Assembly: GCA_963674665.2 (NCBI GenBank) | Contig: CAXXPL010000009.1 | Coordinates: 1,426,001-1,490,000 of the forward strand | DNA length: 64,000 nucleotides | Reading direction: 5' to 3' | Source of the DNA: G963674665 sp963674665 | GTDB lineage: Bacteria; Desulfobacterota; Desulfovibrionia; Desulfovibrionales; Desulfovibrionaceae | Shown here: in pieces, positions 37,683-46,656 of the stretch | How the letters are laid out: the number at the start of each line of letters is the position of its first letter | Numbering within the stretch: position 1 is the stretch's first letter | The notes under the pieces: generated by a model | What the model was told of the DNA's origin: nothing | Seen by the model: only the letters and a program-made list of their open reading frames with translations | Database searches by the model: none | Translations under genes and position numbers: made by a program

Positions 37683-38780
37683 TCAACGAATCAATTCCTT
37701 TTTCCGGGCTTTTTTGGGGTGCTTGCGCAGTGCCTTGAAAGGGCGCCAGGCATCGCGCAGTTCCTTGCCCATGGCCTTGATCTCCTCGCGTACTTCCATG
37801 CGTTTCTGCCAAAGGGCGTTCAGCCGCATCTCCACTTCCCTGTCAGGCGTTGGGGCGCGCTTTTTGTATAGCGGCATCAGCTCCATGTAGCGTTTTGCCC
37901 GGCGGAACATTCCCTTGCATCTCAGGGCTCCGAGCTTGTACCCCCGCAGTTGGAGGCGGACGTGTTGCGACTCCTGCCGAAGGCGCTGGCGGACCTCCTT
38001 GGCCCGTTTCGGGCCCAGGAGCTGTTGCGCGCGGATCCTGTCGGGCTTGAGCCGCTCCAGCTCGCGGAGAATGCCCTTTTGCAGGCGGCGCATGCGCACC
38101 AGGGTGTCGTCCAGGGCCGCGTTCAGTTCGGCTATTTTTTCAGGGAGCACGGGGAGCAGGCTTTGCAGTTGCTCCCGCCGGAATGCATCGGCGTCGGCCT
38201 GGGTGGTTATCCGCGCGGGGCGCGGGGTGAGCTGCTGCCCCGGTGTGTGGGCCACCACCTCCTGCCCCTGGGTGAGGACGGAAGAGCCGCCGGTACTTGA
38301 GATGGTCTTGGAAGTGGTGGCCACGACGCCTTTCTGGACGCTCACCGCGCTGGCGCCGTCGTCCGCCACCGTGACCATGAATCTGGTGCCCCTGATGCCG
38401 AGGGACATGGTGGGCGTGACCACCAGATCATCCCCGCGCAGACTCTTGACAAAGGCTATGAGGGTACCGAAGAGCTGGTTCAGGGATAAGCCGGACTCCT
38501 CCTCGGTGGAGACCATGGATTCGTCCAGCTCCACTGCGCTGTCTGGGGAGAGCTCCACGGTGGAGCCGTCCTGGAACCGGAGCAGTACGCTGCCGTCCGG
38601 GCCGGTGCGCACCCCTTCCCCCAGGTTGAGGGCATCGCCCTTGCGCAGGGGGGACTCATGGTCGTCGACTAGGCGCAGCACCTGGCCGGTAAGCTGATCC
38701 ACGGTTGCCACCGGGGGGGCGGCCATCGCGCCGGAGGCAAAGGCCAACAGCGCTATCAGGAGAAAAATCACCGGTTTCAT
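37683..38780 (-). CDS. FecR-domain exported protein
   Basis: A 365-residue protein. The signal peptide ends at GAMA-AP (about 20). FecR-type beta domain about 25-185 (LNLGEGVRTGPDGSVLLRFQDGS and SLGIRGTRFMVTVADDG). The C-terminal half (from 215) is a basic, helical region rich in Arg and Leu (RMRRLQKGILRELERLK). Unlike true FecR it lacks an N-terminal cytoplasmic domain, so it is an exported FecR-like protein, not a sigma regulator. GAGGAC lies before the ATG. The sensor kinase gene is just upstream (13 bp), so they probably form an operon. Confidence 0.83.
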   Translation of the reverse strand: MKPVIFLLIALLAFASGAMAAPPVATVDQLTGQVLRLVDDHESPLRKGDALNLGEGVRTGPDGSVLLRFQDGSTVELSPDSAVELDESMVSTEEESGLSLNQLFGTLIAFVKSLRGDDLVVTPTMSLGIRGTRFMVTVADDGASAVSVQKGVVATTSKTISSTGGSSVLTQGQEVVAHTPGQQLTPRPARITTQADADAFRREQLQSLLPVLPEKIAELNAALDDTLVRMRRLQKGILRELERLKPDRIRAQQLLGPKRAKEVRQRLRQESQHVRLQLRGYKLGALRCKGMFRRAKRYMELMPLYKKRAPTPDREVEMRLNALWQKRMEVREEIKAMGKELRDAWRPFKALRKHPKKARKKELIR

Positions 38781-38793
38781 GGGTGTCCTCGCT

Positions 38794-39893
38794 TCAAGAG
38801 GGGAGGGTCACGGTGGCCAGCACGCCGTTTGGGCTGGTGTTGCGGAGTTCCAGCCGCCCCCCGAGTTCCTGGACAATACGCTGGGCCGTACACAACCCCA
38901 TGCCCACCGACAGGGGCCTGGTGCTGAAGAACGGGTCGAAGATGAAGGGCATGGCGTCCTGGGAGATGCCGGTCCCGTTGTCCTGGATCTCGATTCGCAG
39001 TTCCTTTTTTCGCTCCCCGGCATGGAGGGCGCGCAGGGAGATGCGGGCGCCCCCCCGTTCTGGCTGCATGATTCCAGGGCGTTGCGGATAAGCATGTCCA
39101 TCACCTTGTCCAACATGATGGGGGCGGCGCGAATCTCGAAATCCGGGCATTCAGCGTCCCACTCGCACTGGATTTCAAGGTCCTGCGCCTGGGCGCGCCC
39201 TCGCTCCACAGCCCCGCGCACAAGGGACGGGGCATGGATCGGCGCGGCCGGCCCGGGCTGGATGCCCGTGAACTCGGTGAATGAGCCCACCATGCGCTCC
39301 AGGCGCTGCGAGTTTTCCAGGATGGCGGTGGCGAACTCCGACAGGGTTTCGTCCTTGGCCAGCTTGCGCTGCAGGATTTTGGAAAAGCCGCCTATTCCCA
39401 TGATGGGGTTGCGGATCTGGTGGGCCATGGCCCTGGAGAGCTGCAGCAGGCTTTCGGCGCGCTCCTGTTGCAGACGGGTGTTCTGCTCCATGGCGCGTTT
39501 TTCCCGCTCGTGGAGCTGGTAGATACGTGTCACGTCGTGCATGGAGATGAGGATGCCGAAGATCTTTCCGTTCTCGATCAGCAGGGAGGCTGCCAGGGAG
39601 AGATGCCGAACGCTCCCGTTCCCGAGTTTCAGGATGGTGTCCACGGGCTCATTGGGCGCGGTACCGGTTTCCAGGCAGTACTCGAGCATCTCCTCGAGCA
39701 GTTCCAGCCCCTCGAGGTTCTCGAACAGCTGTTTGGGACCTCGGCCCAAGATGTCCTCAAGATCCAGACCCAGCAGGCCGGAGGCGTTGGCGTTGGCAGC
39801 GTAAGCCTCGAGCTTGGCATTGAGGATGACCACACCGTACCCGAAGCTCTCCAGCAGGTCCTTGAAGTATGACGAGTTGATCAGTGGAAGCAT
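38794..39893 (-). CDS. PAS-domain sensor histidine kinase, frame broken at a G7 tract
   Basis: The 5' frame encodes a PAS domain (about 10-115) and HisKA with the phosphoacceptor in SRAMAHQIRNPIMGIGGF, then begins the HATPase (LDKVMDMLIRNALESC). At seven Gs (minus strand, 39050-39056) the frame runs into a tail that is not kinase-like. The other frame carries the rest of the ATPase: IQDNGTGI, FIFDPFFSTR and VGMGLCTAQRIVQELGG, ending at 38794. Adding one G (or removing two) restores the enzyme. The start is the ATG at 39893 (or TTG 39911). No receiver gene is adjacent; FecR follows. Confidence 0.82.
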
Positions 39894-39945
39894 GACAAGG
39901 TTGTTCCGCAAGAGAGGGGAAATGTCCAGGGGGGAGCAGACAACG

Positions 39946-39998
39946 AAAAAGCCCGGAGATCTTCCGCGTCGTGATCCGCTTGGAAGGCTCCAGGCTTT
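39946..39998 (-). terminator. Terminator of tpx
   Basis: On the minus strand AAAGCCTGGAGCCTTCC pairs with GGAAGATCTCCGGGCTTT (imperfect), then TTTTTCG. It lies 24 bp after the tpx stop. Confidence 0.65.
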
Positions 39999-40021
39999 GG
40001 GTATCTATGGGAAAGCAGGGG

Positions 40022-40537
40022 TTACAGCGCCTTTTTCACCGCCTGGATGACCGCGTCGTAGTCGGGCTCGTTGGTGACTTCGGGCACCAGTTGCACGTAG
40101 TCGAGGGTGCCGTTCTTGTTCACCACCATGACCGCGCGGGCCAGGAGCCGGAGCTCCTTGATCAGCAGGCCGTAGGCCTTGCCAAAGGATGCCTGGCGAT
40201 GGTCGGAGAGCGTGGCGACCTTGTCCACGCCCGCGGCGCCGCACCAGCGTTTCTGGGCAAAGGGCAGGTCCATGCTCACGGTCAGTATCTGGACATCGTC
40301 GCCCAACTTGGCGGCCTCCTGGTTGAAGCGTCTGGTCTCCATGTCGCAGACCGGGGTGTCCAGGGAGGGGACCGAACTCAGCACCAGAGTCTTTCCCGCG
40401 TAGGTGGAGAGCGAGGCCTCGCCCAGGTCGTTGTTCAGCACTGTGAAGTCAGGGGCCTTGTCCCCCACTTTGGGAGCGGAGCCGAGCAGGGTCAGGGGAT
40501 TGCCGAGAAATGTGATCAGGCCGGTTCGTTCATCCAT
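40022..40537 (-). CDS. tpx: Thiol peroxidase Tpx
   Basis: A 171-residue peroxiredoxin of the Tpx class, with peroxidatic Cys64 in SLDTPVCDMETRRFN and resolving Cys99 in RWCGAAG, and GDKAPDF near the N-terminus. It reduces hydrogen peroxide and alkyl peroxides with electrons from thioredoxin, useful to an anaerobe exposed to oxygen. The longer frame (to 40621) is rejected because the ATG at 40537 has AAGGAG 7 nt upstream. A terminator follows. Confidence 0.96.
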   Translation of the reverse strand: MDERTGLITFLGNPLTLLGSAPKVGDKAPDFTVLNNDLGEASLSTYAGKTLVLSSVPSLDTPVCDMETRRFNQEAAKLGDDVQILTVSMDLPFAQKRWCGAAGVDKVATLSDHRQASFGKAYGLLIKELRLLARAVMVVNKNGTLDYVQLVPEVTNEPDYDAVIQAVKKAL

Positions 40538-40676
40538 TGTGTTCTCCTTGTGGTCGGTATTGCCCGGAGGAGCGGCGGGCGCTCCTGGTAAGCGTTTTTC
40601 TTGGTCAGGGCTCATGCCCATTGCAAACTATAATGACTTGGCGGGAAAAATCCAGGTCTGGGGGGAGAAATCCTGA

Positions 40677-41702
40677 TCATTTTTTCACCCCCACCACGAG
40701 CGCGGTGCCGGGGGTGCCGTCCAGGCGCATGGTCTCCGCGTGCCCGGCGGCCCGCAGCCAGGTGCTGACCTCCTCCTCGGTATAGGTGTCGCCGTGAGCC
40801 GTGCCCACCAGCATGTTCAGGGCGAAGAGCGCTCCATGGGACGGGGTCACGCGCCCCTGGTCCATGATGAAGTCGGAGATCACGGTACGTCCCCCAGGGC
40901 GCAGAGCTTTGTATGTCCGGTTCAGGAGGTCCTGGTTTGCCTCGGGTGAAAACATATGGATGATGGAGGAGACGAGGATCAGGTCAAAGCCCTGTCCGTC
41001 CTCGGAGACGTTCAGGTCGATGCGGGTAATGTCTCCCGGAACAGGCGTGACCCGCTCCTCGAGCCCTGCCTCGGCGATGTAGCGTCTGGCAATGGGCATC
41101 ACCTGGGGGAGATCCATGACCATTGCCCGGATATCCTCCTTGGCCCGCGCAAAGGCCATTGAGAGCACGCCGGAGCCGCCCCCCACGTCCAGTACCCGGG
41201 ACACGCCGGATAGGTCCAGGATTCGGACCATGGCGTCGGCCCGTTGCCGCCCCCTGTTGTGCATGGCCGCGATGAAGGGCTCGAACCACTCGTCCCCGCA
41301 ATTGCGCATATCCGGCTCCGGGCAGGTGGAGCCGCCCTTGCGCACCGCGGGTGTGAGTTCGCTCCAGCGGTGGTAGAGGGTGTTGGCGTGGTCCAGGCTT
41401 CCCAGAAACGAGTCCTTGCCGCGCACAAGGAAGTTGGCCGATGACTCCGTGTTTTCGAAACGGTCATCCGGTGTGCGGTGCAGCAGGCCAAGGGTGACAC
41501 AGGCCCGCAGCAGGCGGTCCAGGCCTCTGGGGTCGGCCTCGAGTTTCCGGGCCAGTTCCTCGCTTTTCAAGCCCGGAGCGGTGTCCAGCGCGGAGAACAC
41601 GTCGAGTTCCACGGCGCTGAGCAGCACCCGGCTCTTCTTGAACATGTCTGCAAGGGCAAGCAGGTCTCCGGGAGTCAGTGGATGCGGCGCGGAATGGGAC
41701 AT
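40677..41702 (-). CDS. O-methyltransferase-type SAM-dependent methyltransferase
   Basis: A 341-residue protein built like the acetylserotonin/caffeate O-methyltransferase family. N-terminal dimerisation winged helix (about 10-100, LLSAVELDVFSALD), then the SAM site RVLDVGGGSGVLSMAFA (about 165-180), and the LRPGGRTVISDFIMD motif. It methylates a small molecule; the substrate is not predictable. It stands alone upstream of tpx, with tpx reading the same way after a gap of about 140 bp. Confidence 0.85.
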   Translation of the reverse strand: MSHSAPHPLTPGDLLALADMFKKSRVLLSAVELDVFSALDTAPGLKSEELARKLEADPRGLDRLLRACVTLGLLHRTPDDRFENTESSANFLVRGKDSFLGSLDHANTLYHRWSELTPAVRKGGSTCPEPDMRNCGDEWFEPFIAAMHNRGRQRADAMVRILDLSGVSRVLDVGGGSGVLSMAFARAKEDIRAMVMDLPQVMPIARRYIAEAGLEERVTPVPGDITRIDLNVSEDGQGFDLILVSSIIHMFSPEANQDLLNRTYKALRPGGRTVISDFIMDQGRVTPSHGALFALNMLVGTAHGDTYTEEEVSTWLRAAGHAETMRLDGTPGTALVVGVKK

Positions 41703-41952
41703 GGCTGCTCCTTTGCGCCCCTTTGGCGGGGCATTGCGTTTTCCAGGACTTGGTTTATTCTCTGTGTAAGGATGGTGGGTCGTCTGGTTGTGTATAATAT
41801 CATTTCACAAAATGCGAAAGACGTCTGGGCATGTGTGAGATTGCTGGTGCTGAAAAGGATATCTCCGAAAACATGTCAACCCGGCGCGATTCACCATCGT
41901 CTCGGCAAAGAGGAAAGAGGCCTCCGAGGCCTTGCGACAAAGGAGAGATGCC

Positions 41953-42342
41953 ATGAGGAGCATTCCGGTTGCACTGCTGCTGTTGGCCGTGACCCTGGCT
42001 GGCTGTGTACCGCCGCATGCGCGGCCGTACCCGGGCTGGGGGATACCCACCCTGGCGACCACAGCGGCCGGAGCCGCCATTGGCTACAATATCGGACCAA
42101 GAGGCGACAGGGGGCGCAACGCTGTTTTGGGCGGACTCCTGGGCGCCATGACAGGCGTTGTCCTGGAGAGCGCGGCCGCCTCGTCCTATTACGGGCCTCC
42201 AGGCTATGGCCCTCCGCCACCCCCGCCGTACTGGGGACCGCCGCCTCCGCCCCCGCACTGGGGGCCGCCGCCCCCGCCCCCGCACTGGGGACCGCCACCT
42301 CCGCCTCCACATTGGGGTCCGCCCCCGCCGCACTGGTGGTGA
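41953..42342 (+). CDS. Glycine-zipper lipoprotein with proline-rich repeat tail
   Basis: A 129-residue lipoprotein: lipobox TLAGC at Cys18, a glycine-zipper segment (ATTAAGAAIGYNIGP, NAVLGGLLGAMTG) and a C-terminal tail of three nonapeptide repeats of the form HWGPPPPPP ending in PPPPHWW. Glycine zippers insert into membranes or oligomerise; proline-rich tails are extended and often cross the cell-wall layer. It lies after AAAGGAG (8 nt). The function is unknown; an outer-membrane anchor is a guess. A strong terminator follows. Confidence 0.8.
   Translation: MRSIPVALLLLAVTLAGCVPPHARPYPGWGIPTLATTAAGAAIGYNIGPRGDRGRNAVLGGLLGAMTGVVLESAAASSYYGPPGYGPPPPPPYWGPPPPPPHWGPPPPPPHWGPPPPPPHWGPPPPHWW
42219..42340. 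repeat. 27-bp tandem repeats in the lipoprotein gene
   Basis: About three full units of 27 bp (each coding for HWGPPPPPP) plus a partial unit, with third-position changes between units. In-frame repeat number changes would alter tail length without breaking the gene. Confidence 0.8.
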
Positions 42343-42378
42343 TCCGGTAAACGGGTACATGAACACGTGAACAAGACA

Positions 42379-42422
42379 GCCGGGGGAGGGACTTCCATGA
42401 AGTCCCTCCCCCGGCCTTTTCA
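42379..42422 (+). terminator. Rho-independent terminator of the lipoprotein gene
   Basis: Perfect 16-bp stem (42379-42394 with 42400-42415), loop CCATG, then CCTTTTC. One of the best terminators in the window. Confidence 0.92.
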
Positions 42423-42476
42423 CTAGATTTCAATACCAGCAGTTTCGGAGGGCTTGTCGCTTGGCGCCAAGCTTCC

Positions 42477-43154
42477 CTAGCGGGCGATCATGGCCCTGAG
42501 CATGTCGGCGCAGGCCTCGGCGTTGTGGCTCATGCTGCAGAGGCGGTCCACGAAGTGGATGAGCTGGTACACGTCCTTGAAGTCCAGCTCCGAGTTGTAG
42601 ATCTGCTGCAGCAGTTGTGTACGTTTGTGACTCACCGCCTTGTGCTGGGCGCGGACGTTCCGGTACGTCTCCTTGGTGGCGTTGCGGTTGTACTGCTTGC
42701 CGATGACGAGCCCGATCGTGGATTCCAGGGCCGGCTTGAGCAGTGTCACGGTCTTGATGACCTCGGGGACATAGTCCAGGAGGTTGGTGCCGATCTCGTC
42801 GTTCATGTTGGCGGGGCGCATGTACAGCCAGTGCAACGCGTCCAGGCCGTCGTCCAGGATGTTGTCCTGACTTCTGGTGTAGTTGAAGAACACCGTCTTA
42901 TCCACGGGCATGAACAGCCCAAAGGGGAGGTGGTTTCTGATTTTCCTCTTGACCTTGTCGGCCTGGTCCTCCAGCTTTTCGACCTTGGCCGTCAATTCCT
43001 GAAATTCACCGCAGGCGGGACCACCCCCGATATAACACTCGAGGGCGTCCTCGATGAGGCGCATTCCCTCGATTATCTTGTCATAGTGCTCGCTCAATCC
43101 TTCCATTGGCGAGTGGGGGGCGATCAATCCGAAAAATGGAACTCGTAACGACAT
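42477..43154 (-). CDS. DUF47 phosphate-transport accessory protein
   Basis: A 225-residue, all-helical protein of the DUF47/PhoU-like family, with AECYIGG-type N-terminal helices, KVEKLEDQADKVKRKIRNHLP and DNILDDGLDALHWL. These partner proteins tune Pit-type phosphate transporters. It lies 78 bp after pit in the same direction, the usual pit-DUF47 arrangement, and a divergent PhoR-like kinase faces pit. Confidence 0.9.
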   Translation of the reverse strand: MSLRVPFFGLIAPHSPMEGLSEHYDKIIEGMRLIEDALECYIGGGPACGEFQELTAKVEKLEDQADKVKRKIRNHLPFGLFMPVDKTVFFNYTRSQDNILDDGLDALHWLYMRPANMNDEIGTNLLDYVPEVIKTVTLLKPALESTIGLVIGKQYNRNATKETYRNVRAQHKAVSHKRTQLLQQIYNSELDFKDVYQLIHFVDRLCSMSHNAEACADMLRAMIAR

Positions 43155-43232
43155 GACACCCTCGTAGCGCGTAAAGAGTTGAACTGAACCTGTTGCCAGG
43201 TGGTGATCACTTCCCAGTCAAGAAAATAATGC

Positions 43233-44471
43233 CTAATCCAGCAAGGTCCATCGCAACAGTTGGAAAATAATGATGCTGGTGAAGGCGGCTATGGGGACCG
43301 TGAGAATCCAGTAGATCACGATCTTGCCCAGCAGACGGAAGTCCACGGCCCCGAAGCCTCGGGCCACGCCAACCCCGACCACCGATCCCACAGCGGCGTG
43401 GGTGGTGGAGACCGGCAGCCCCAGGTTCGAGGCGGCCAGCACGGTTGTCGCCGCGCCGAAGTCCACGGCAAATCCACGTGTATTTGTTAGCAGGGTGAGT
43501 TTCTCACCCACGGTCGCCATGACCTTGTGGCCCAGCAACGCGGTACCGGTGGCTATCCCCGCCCCGCCCAGGATGAGCAGGAACAATGGCACTTCCACGG
43601 AACTGGCGAACACGTGCTCCCTTGCGATGATGTATATGGCCGCGACAGGGCCGATGGCGTTGGCCACGTCATTGGCGCCCTGGGAAATGGCCACGTAGCA
43701 GGAGGTACCCACCTGCATTTTCCTGAACACTGTTTCCACCCCATCCGGACCCTCGGTGAGGTTGTTGACCAGCCTGGTGACCCAATATTTGCCCAGAATC
43801 CAGACCACCAGGCAGATGACGGCCAGGATGCCCAGGCGTCCGTACCAGGGGATGCCCAGCTTCTTTCCGAACGGGGTCTTATAGAAAAAGGACAGCCCGA
43901 TGAGGGCCACGGTGAAGGCCATCCAGATCGGCGCCCATTTTTTCGCCTGTTCCAGCAGCTTCGGCTTGTCGAAAATTCTCTTCCTGATGCTGGTGAACAC
44001 CAGATAGGCCACCACTCCGCCAAAAATGGGGGAGAGTATCCAGGAGAACACGATGCCGCCCATCTTGAGCCAGTGCACCACGCCCGGGCCGCCCGCCACG
44101 AGCCCGAAGCCGAGCAGACTGCCCACGATGGAGTGGGTGGAGGACACTGGCAGGGACGTGAGGGTGGCGATGAGCACCCACAACCCCGCGGAGAGAAGCG
44201 CGGAGAACATGCCCACCATCATCACGTTGGGATCGTGGATCATGCTCGGGTCTATGATGCCCTTCTGAATGGTGGATGTGACGTTTGCCCCGAGGATCAC
44301 GGCCCCGAGAAAATTCAGGCTTCCGGCGATGAGCACGGCCTGGCGTATGGAAATGGCCCGGGCGCCCACGGCCGAGGCCATGGAGTTGGCCACGTCGTTG
44401 GCGCCGAGGTTGAAAGCCATCATGAAACCGGCGAAGATCGACAGAATGAGAAACCAGTCGTAGATAGTCAT
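43233..44471 (-). CDS. pit: Low-affinity inorganic phosphate transporter (Pit family)
   Basis: A 412-residue inner-membrane protein with the duplicated PiT signatures: GANDVANSMASAVGA (about 24-38) near the N-terminus and QGANDVANAIGPVAA in the second half, separated by a cytoplasmic loop with KRIFDKPKLLEQ. It moves phosphate with protons or sodium. The downstream DUF47 gene is its typical partner. PhoR-like kinase and a Pho-box-like repeat are upstream. Confidence 0.95.
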   Translation of the reverse strand: MTIYDWFLILSIFAGFMMAFNLGANDVANSMASAVGARAISIRQAVLIAGSLNFLGAVILGANVTSTIQKGIIDPSMIHDPNVMMVGMFSALLSAGLWVLIATLTSLPVSSTHSIVGSLLGFGLVAGGPGVVHWLKMGGIVFSWILSPIFGGVVAYLVFTSIRKRIFDKPKLLEQAKKWAPIWMAFTVALIGLSFFYKTPFGKKLGIPWYGRLGILAVICLVVWILGKYWVTRLVNNLTEGPDGVETVFRKMQVGTSCYVAISQGANDVANAIGPVAAIYIIAREHVFASSVEVPLFLLILGGAGIATGTALLGHKVMATVGEKLTLLTNTRGFAVDFGAATTVLAASNLGLPVSTTHAAVGSVVGVGVARGFGAVDFRLLGKIVIYWILTVPIAAFTSIIIFQLLRWTLLD

Positions 44472-44777
44472 TGATTACTCTTGGAGATTGACCCTTGTCA
44501 GGGGCGCGATGTCAGCCTCCAAACAATAGAGACGTTCACCTTGTCATTGAATTGTAACAATCGAAGAAGAATTACTGTCTTTAGGCTGCAAAATCAATAA
44601 ATACCTGTCAGGGTATCCACTGCCGCGCATAATTCGAGACATGCGCCGGGCAGGAGCATGGGGCGGGTTATTTTCCTGGCTATCACGCGCATGTGTGCTT
44701 GAAGGTCGTGGCGAATTGAAGCATCTTATCCCAGTGGTCGTTTTCGACACTTCCATTTCGGCGAAAAGGAACCGTAG
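44472..44777. promoter_or_regulatory. Divergent intergenic region of pit and the PhoR-like kinase, with a Pho-box-like repeat
   Basis: This 306-bp gap contains TTGTCAT-N4-TTGTAAC at 44541-44558, a 7-4-7 direct repeat that resembles the E. coli Pho box (CTGTCAT-N4-CTGTCAT). It points toward the kinase gene but is nearer pit. Other sequence is AT-rich and shows no clear promoter boxes. Confidence 0.35.
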
Positions 44778-46601
44778 ATGCGAAATCTCTCCCTGGGCGT
44801 GAAGCTGTTGGGCTTGTTCGGGCTGTTGCTGCTGCTGGTGTTCGGCGTCGTGACCCTGTACATCAGCAGGAACGTGCGTAGCGATTTTGTGCAGGAGGCC
44901 ACCAACCGCGCAAGCGACGGCCTGGAGGCCATGCGTTGGCTCATCGAGCACAAACCCACCCCCCATGGGGAGCGGGAGTTGCAGGAGTGGGTCACGCAAA
45001 TAGGCAAGCGCCTGCACTTCAGGGTCACCTATATCCACGAGGGGCGGGTGGTGGCGGACTCGGAGGTGCCCTTTGAGAAGCTCGAGGGCCTCGACGACCA
45101 CGCCGGCCGTCCCGAGGTTTTGCAGGCCAGGGAACAGGGCATAGGCACCAGCATCCGGTTTTCACGCACCCTGGGCAAGGAGCTTCTGTACGCGGCCATG
45201 CCCGTGGAACCGACGCCGGGCGCCCCCGGAGGGGTGCTGCGCCTGGCCATCCCCATTTCCGACATCCAGGCGCGGTACCAGGAGTTCATCCCCCAGGCCT
45301 TTCTGTTCATGCTGGCTGTTTTCGCTGTTGCCGGAGTCCTGGGCCTGTTCATCATCAGGCGCATGAGCGCCTCCATCCAGACATTCGCGCATACGGCCCA
45401 GCAGATCGGCGAGGGGGACTACAGCAAGCGCATTTGGTCGGTGCCGGGCAAGGAGTTCACGCCCCTGATGCGGGCCGTCAACACCATGTCCGTGAATATC
45501 CAGAGCCATATCGAAGGGTTGCAGGACGCCAAGGGCGAGTTGGAGGCACTGTTCAACGGCATGAGCTCCGGCGCCATGATACTGGGGCGGGACGGGCTGG
45601 TGGAATCCTGGAACAGGGCTCTTGAGGAGCTCTTCCCGGACATGGGCGACGCCACGGGCAAGACGCCCCTGGAGGTCACCATGCAGCCCGGGCTGCGGAA
45701 GATGGCCGAAGCCATGCGTACCAGCCCCGAGGGCACCACGCGCATGGACCTGCAGTTCGACGCCCCCCGGCGTAAAGTGCTCCACGCAACCCTGGTGCCC
45801 TTCCGTACGCCCAAGGGAGTGCGGAAGATCGTGATCCTGTTCCATGACATCACGGAGATCAAACGTCTGGAGCGGGTGCGCCAGGATTTCATGATCAACA
45901 TCACCCACGAGATCCGCACCCCCATCACCAGCATCCATGGCTATGCCGAGACCCTGCTGGACAACCCGGACATCAAGCCCGTGGACAGGGACCGTTTCCT
46001 CGGGATCATCCTGGAAAATTCCCGGCACATGGCGGAGATGGTCAAAAAGCTGCTCTCCCTGGCAAAGCTGGACGCCGAAAGCGCCCCGAAGCTGGAACCC
46101 GTGTCTTTGCGCGAGCAGCTGCTGATGGCGGTCAGGACCCTGTCCCAACCCATCGAGACCCGGGGTGTGCGGGTGCTGGACGAGCTGCCCGAAACACCGC
46201 TCTTTGTCAAAGCCACCAAGGTGGGGCTGTTCGAGGTTCTGGTCAACCTGCTTGAAAACGCGGTCACCTACGGGCCGGAAAAGGGGGACATCACGGTCTC
46301 GATCCGCACCGGCGAGGACAAGGACGTGGTGCTCCAGATCACGGACCAGGGCGAGGGAATCCCCGGCATCTTCAAGGACAGGATCTTCGAGCGTTTCTTC
46401 CGTATCGAGGAGGGACGCTCCATGGACAAGGGGCGCTACGGCCTGGGGCTGGCCATCTGCAGACAGCTGGTCACCGGCTTTGGCGGCTCCATCTGGCTGG
46501 AGAGCCCGGCCGACCCCTTCAAAAGGACCGGCACGCGCTTCTGCGTCTCGTTGCGGCCCTGCGAACCACGGGATGACTCGGAAGAAGGGGCCCGGGCATG
46601 A
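44778..46601 (+). CDS. PhoR-like membrane sensor histidine kinase
   Basis: A 607-residue kinase. Membrane helices at about 10-28 and 172-195 enclose a periplasmic sensor; a HAMP linker (RMSASIQTFAHTAQQIGEGDYSKR), a PAS domain (about 255-365), HisKA with INITHEIRTPITSIHGYAE (the PhoR-type H box) and an HATPase with NAVTYGPEK and GLGLAICRQL follow. By architecture it fits PhoR, sensing phosphate limitation with PhoU/Pst. No phoB lies beside it. The divergent pit-DUF47 pair supports a phosphate role (inference). The small membrane protein gene downstream may be co-transcribed. Confidence 0.87.
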   Translation: MRNLSLGVKLLGLFGLLLLLVFGVVTLYISRNVRSDFVQEATNRASDGLEAMRWLIEHKPTPHGERELQEWVTQIGKRLHFRVTYIHEGRVVADSEVPFEKLEGLDDHAGRPEVLQAREQGIGTSIRFSRTLGKELLYAAMPVEPTPGAPGGVLRLAIPISDIQARYQEFIPQAFLFMLAVFAVAGVLGLFIIRRMSASIQTFAHTAQQIGEGDYSKRIWSVPGKEFTPLMRAVNTMSVNIQSHIEGLQDAKGELEALFNGMSSGAMILGRDGLVESWNRALEELFPDMGDATGKTPLEVTMQPGLRKMAEAMRTSPEGTTRMDLQFDAPRRKVLHATLVPFRTPKGVRKIVILFHDITEIKRLERVRQDFMINITHEIRTPITSIHGYAETLLDNPDIKPVDRDRFLGIILENSRHMAEMVKKLLSLAKLDAESAPKLEPVSLREQLLMAVRTLSQPIETRGVRVLDELPETPLFVKATKVGLFEVLVNLLENAVTYGPEKGDITVSIRTGEDKDVVLQITDQGEGIPGIFKDRIFERFFRIEEGRSMDKGRYGLGLAICRQLVTGFGGSIWLESPADPFKRTGTRFCVSLRPCEPRDDSEEGARA

Positions 46602-46656
46602 GCGGCATGCCTGGATCGTTTCCAGCGCATTGCTTCCGTGACGGGAAGGTGGAGTC

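Noticed and set aside
42204..42398. A Gly/Cys-rich minus-strand frame over the proline-repeat region
   Set aside because: It is the complement of the CCG/CCC-rich repeat and has no other support.
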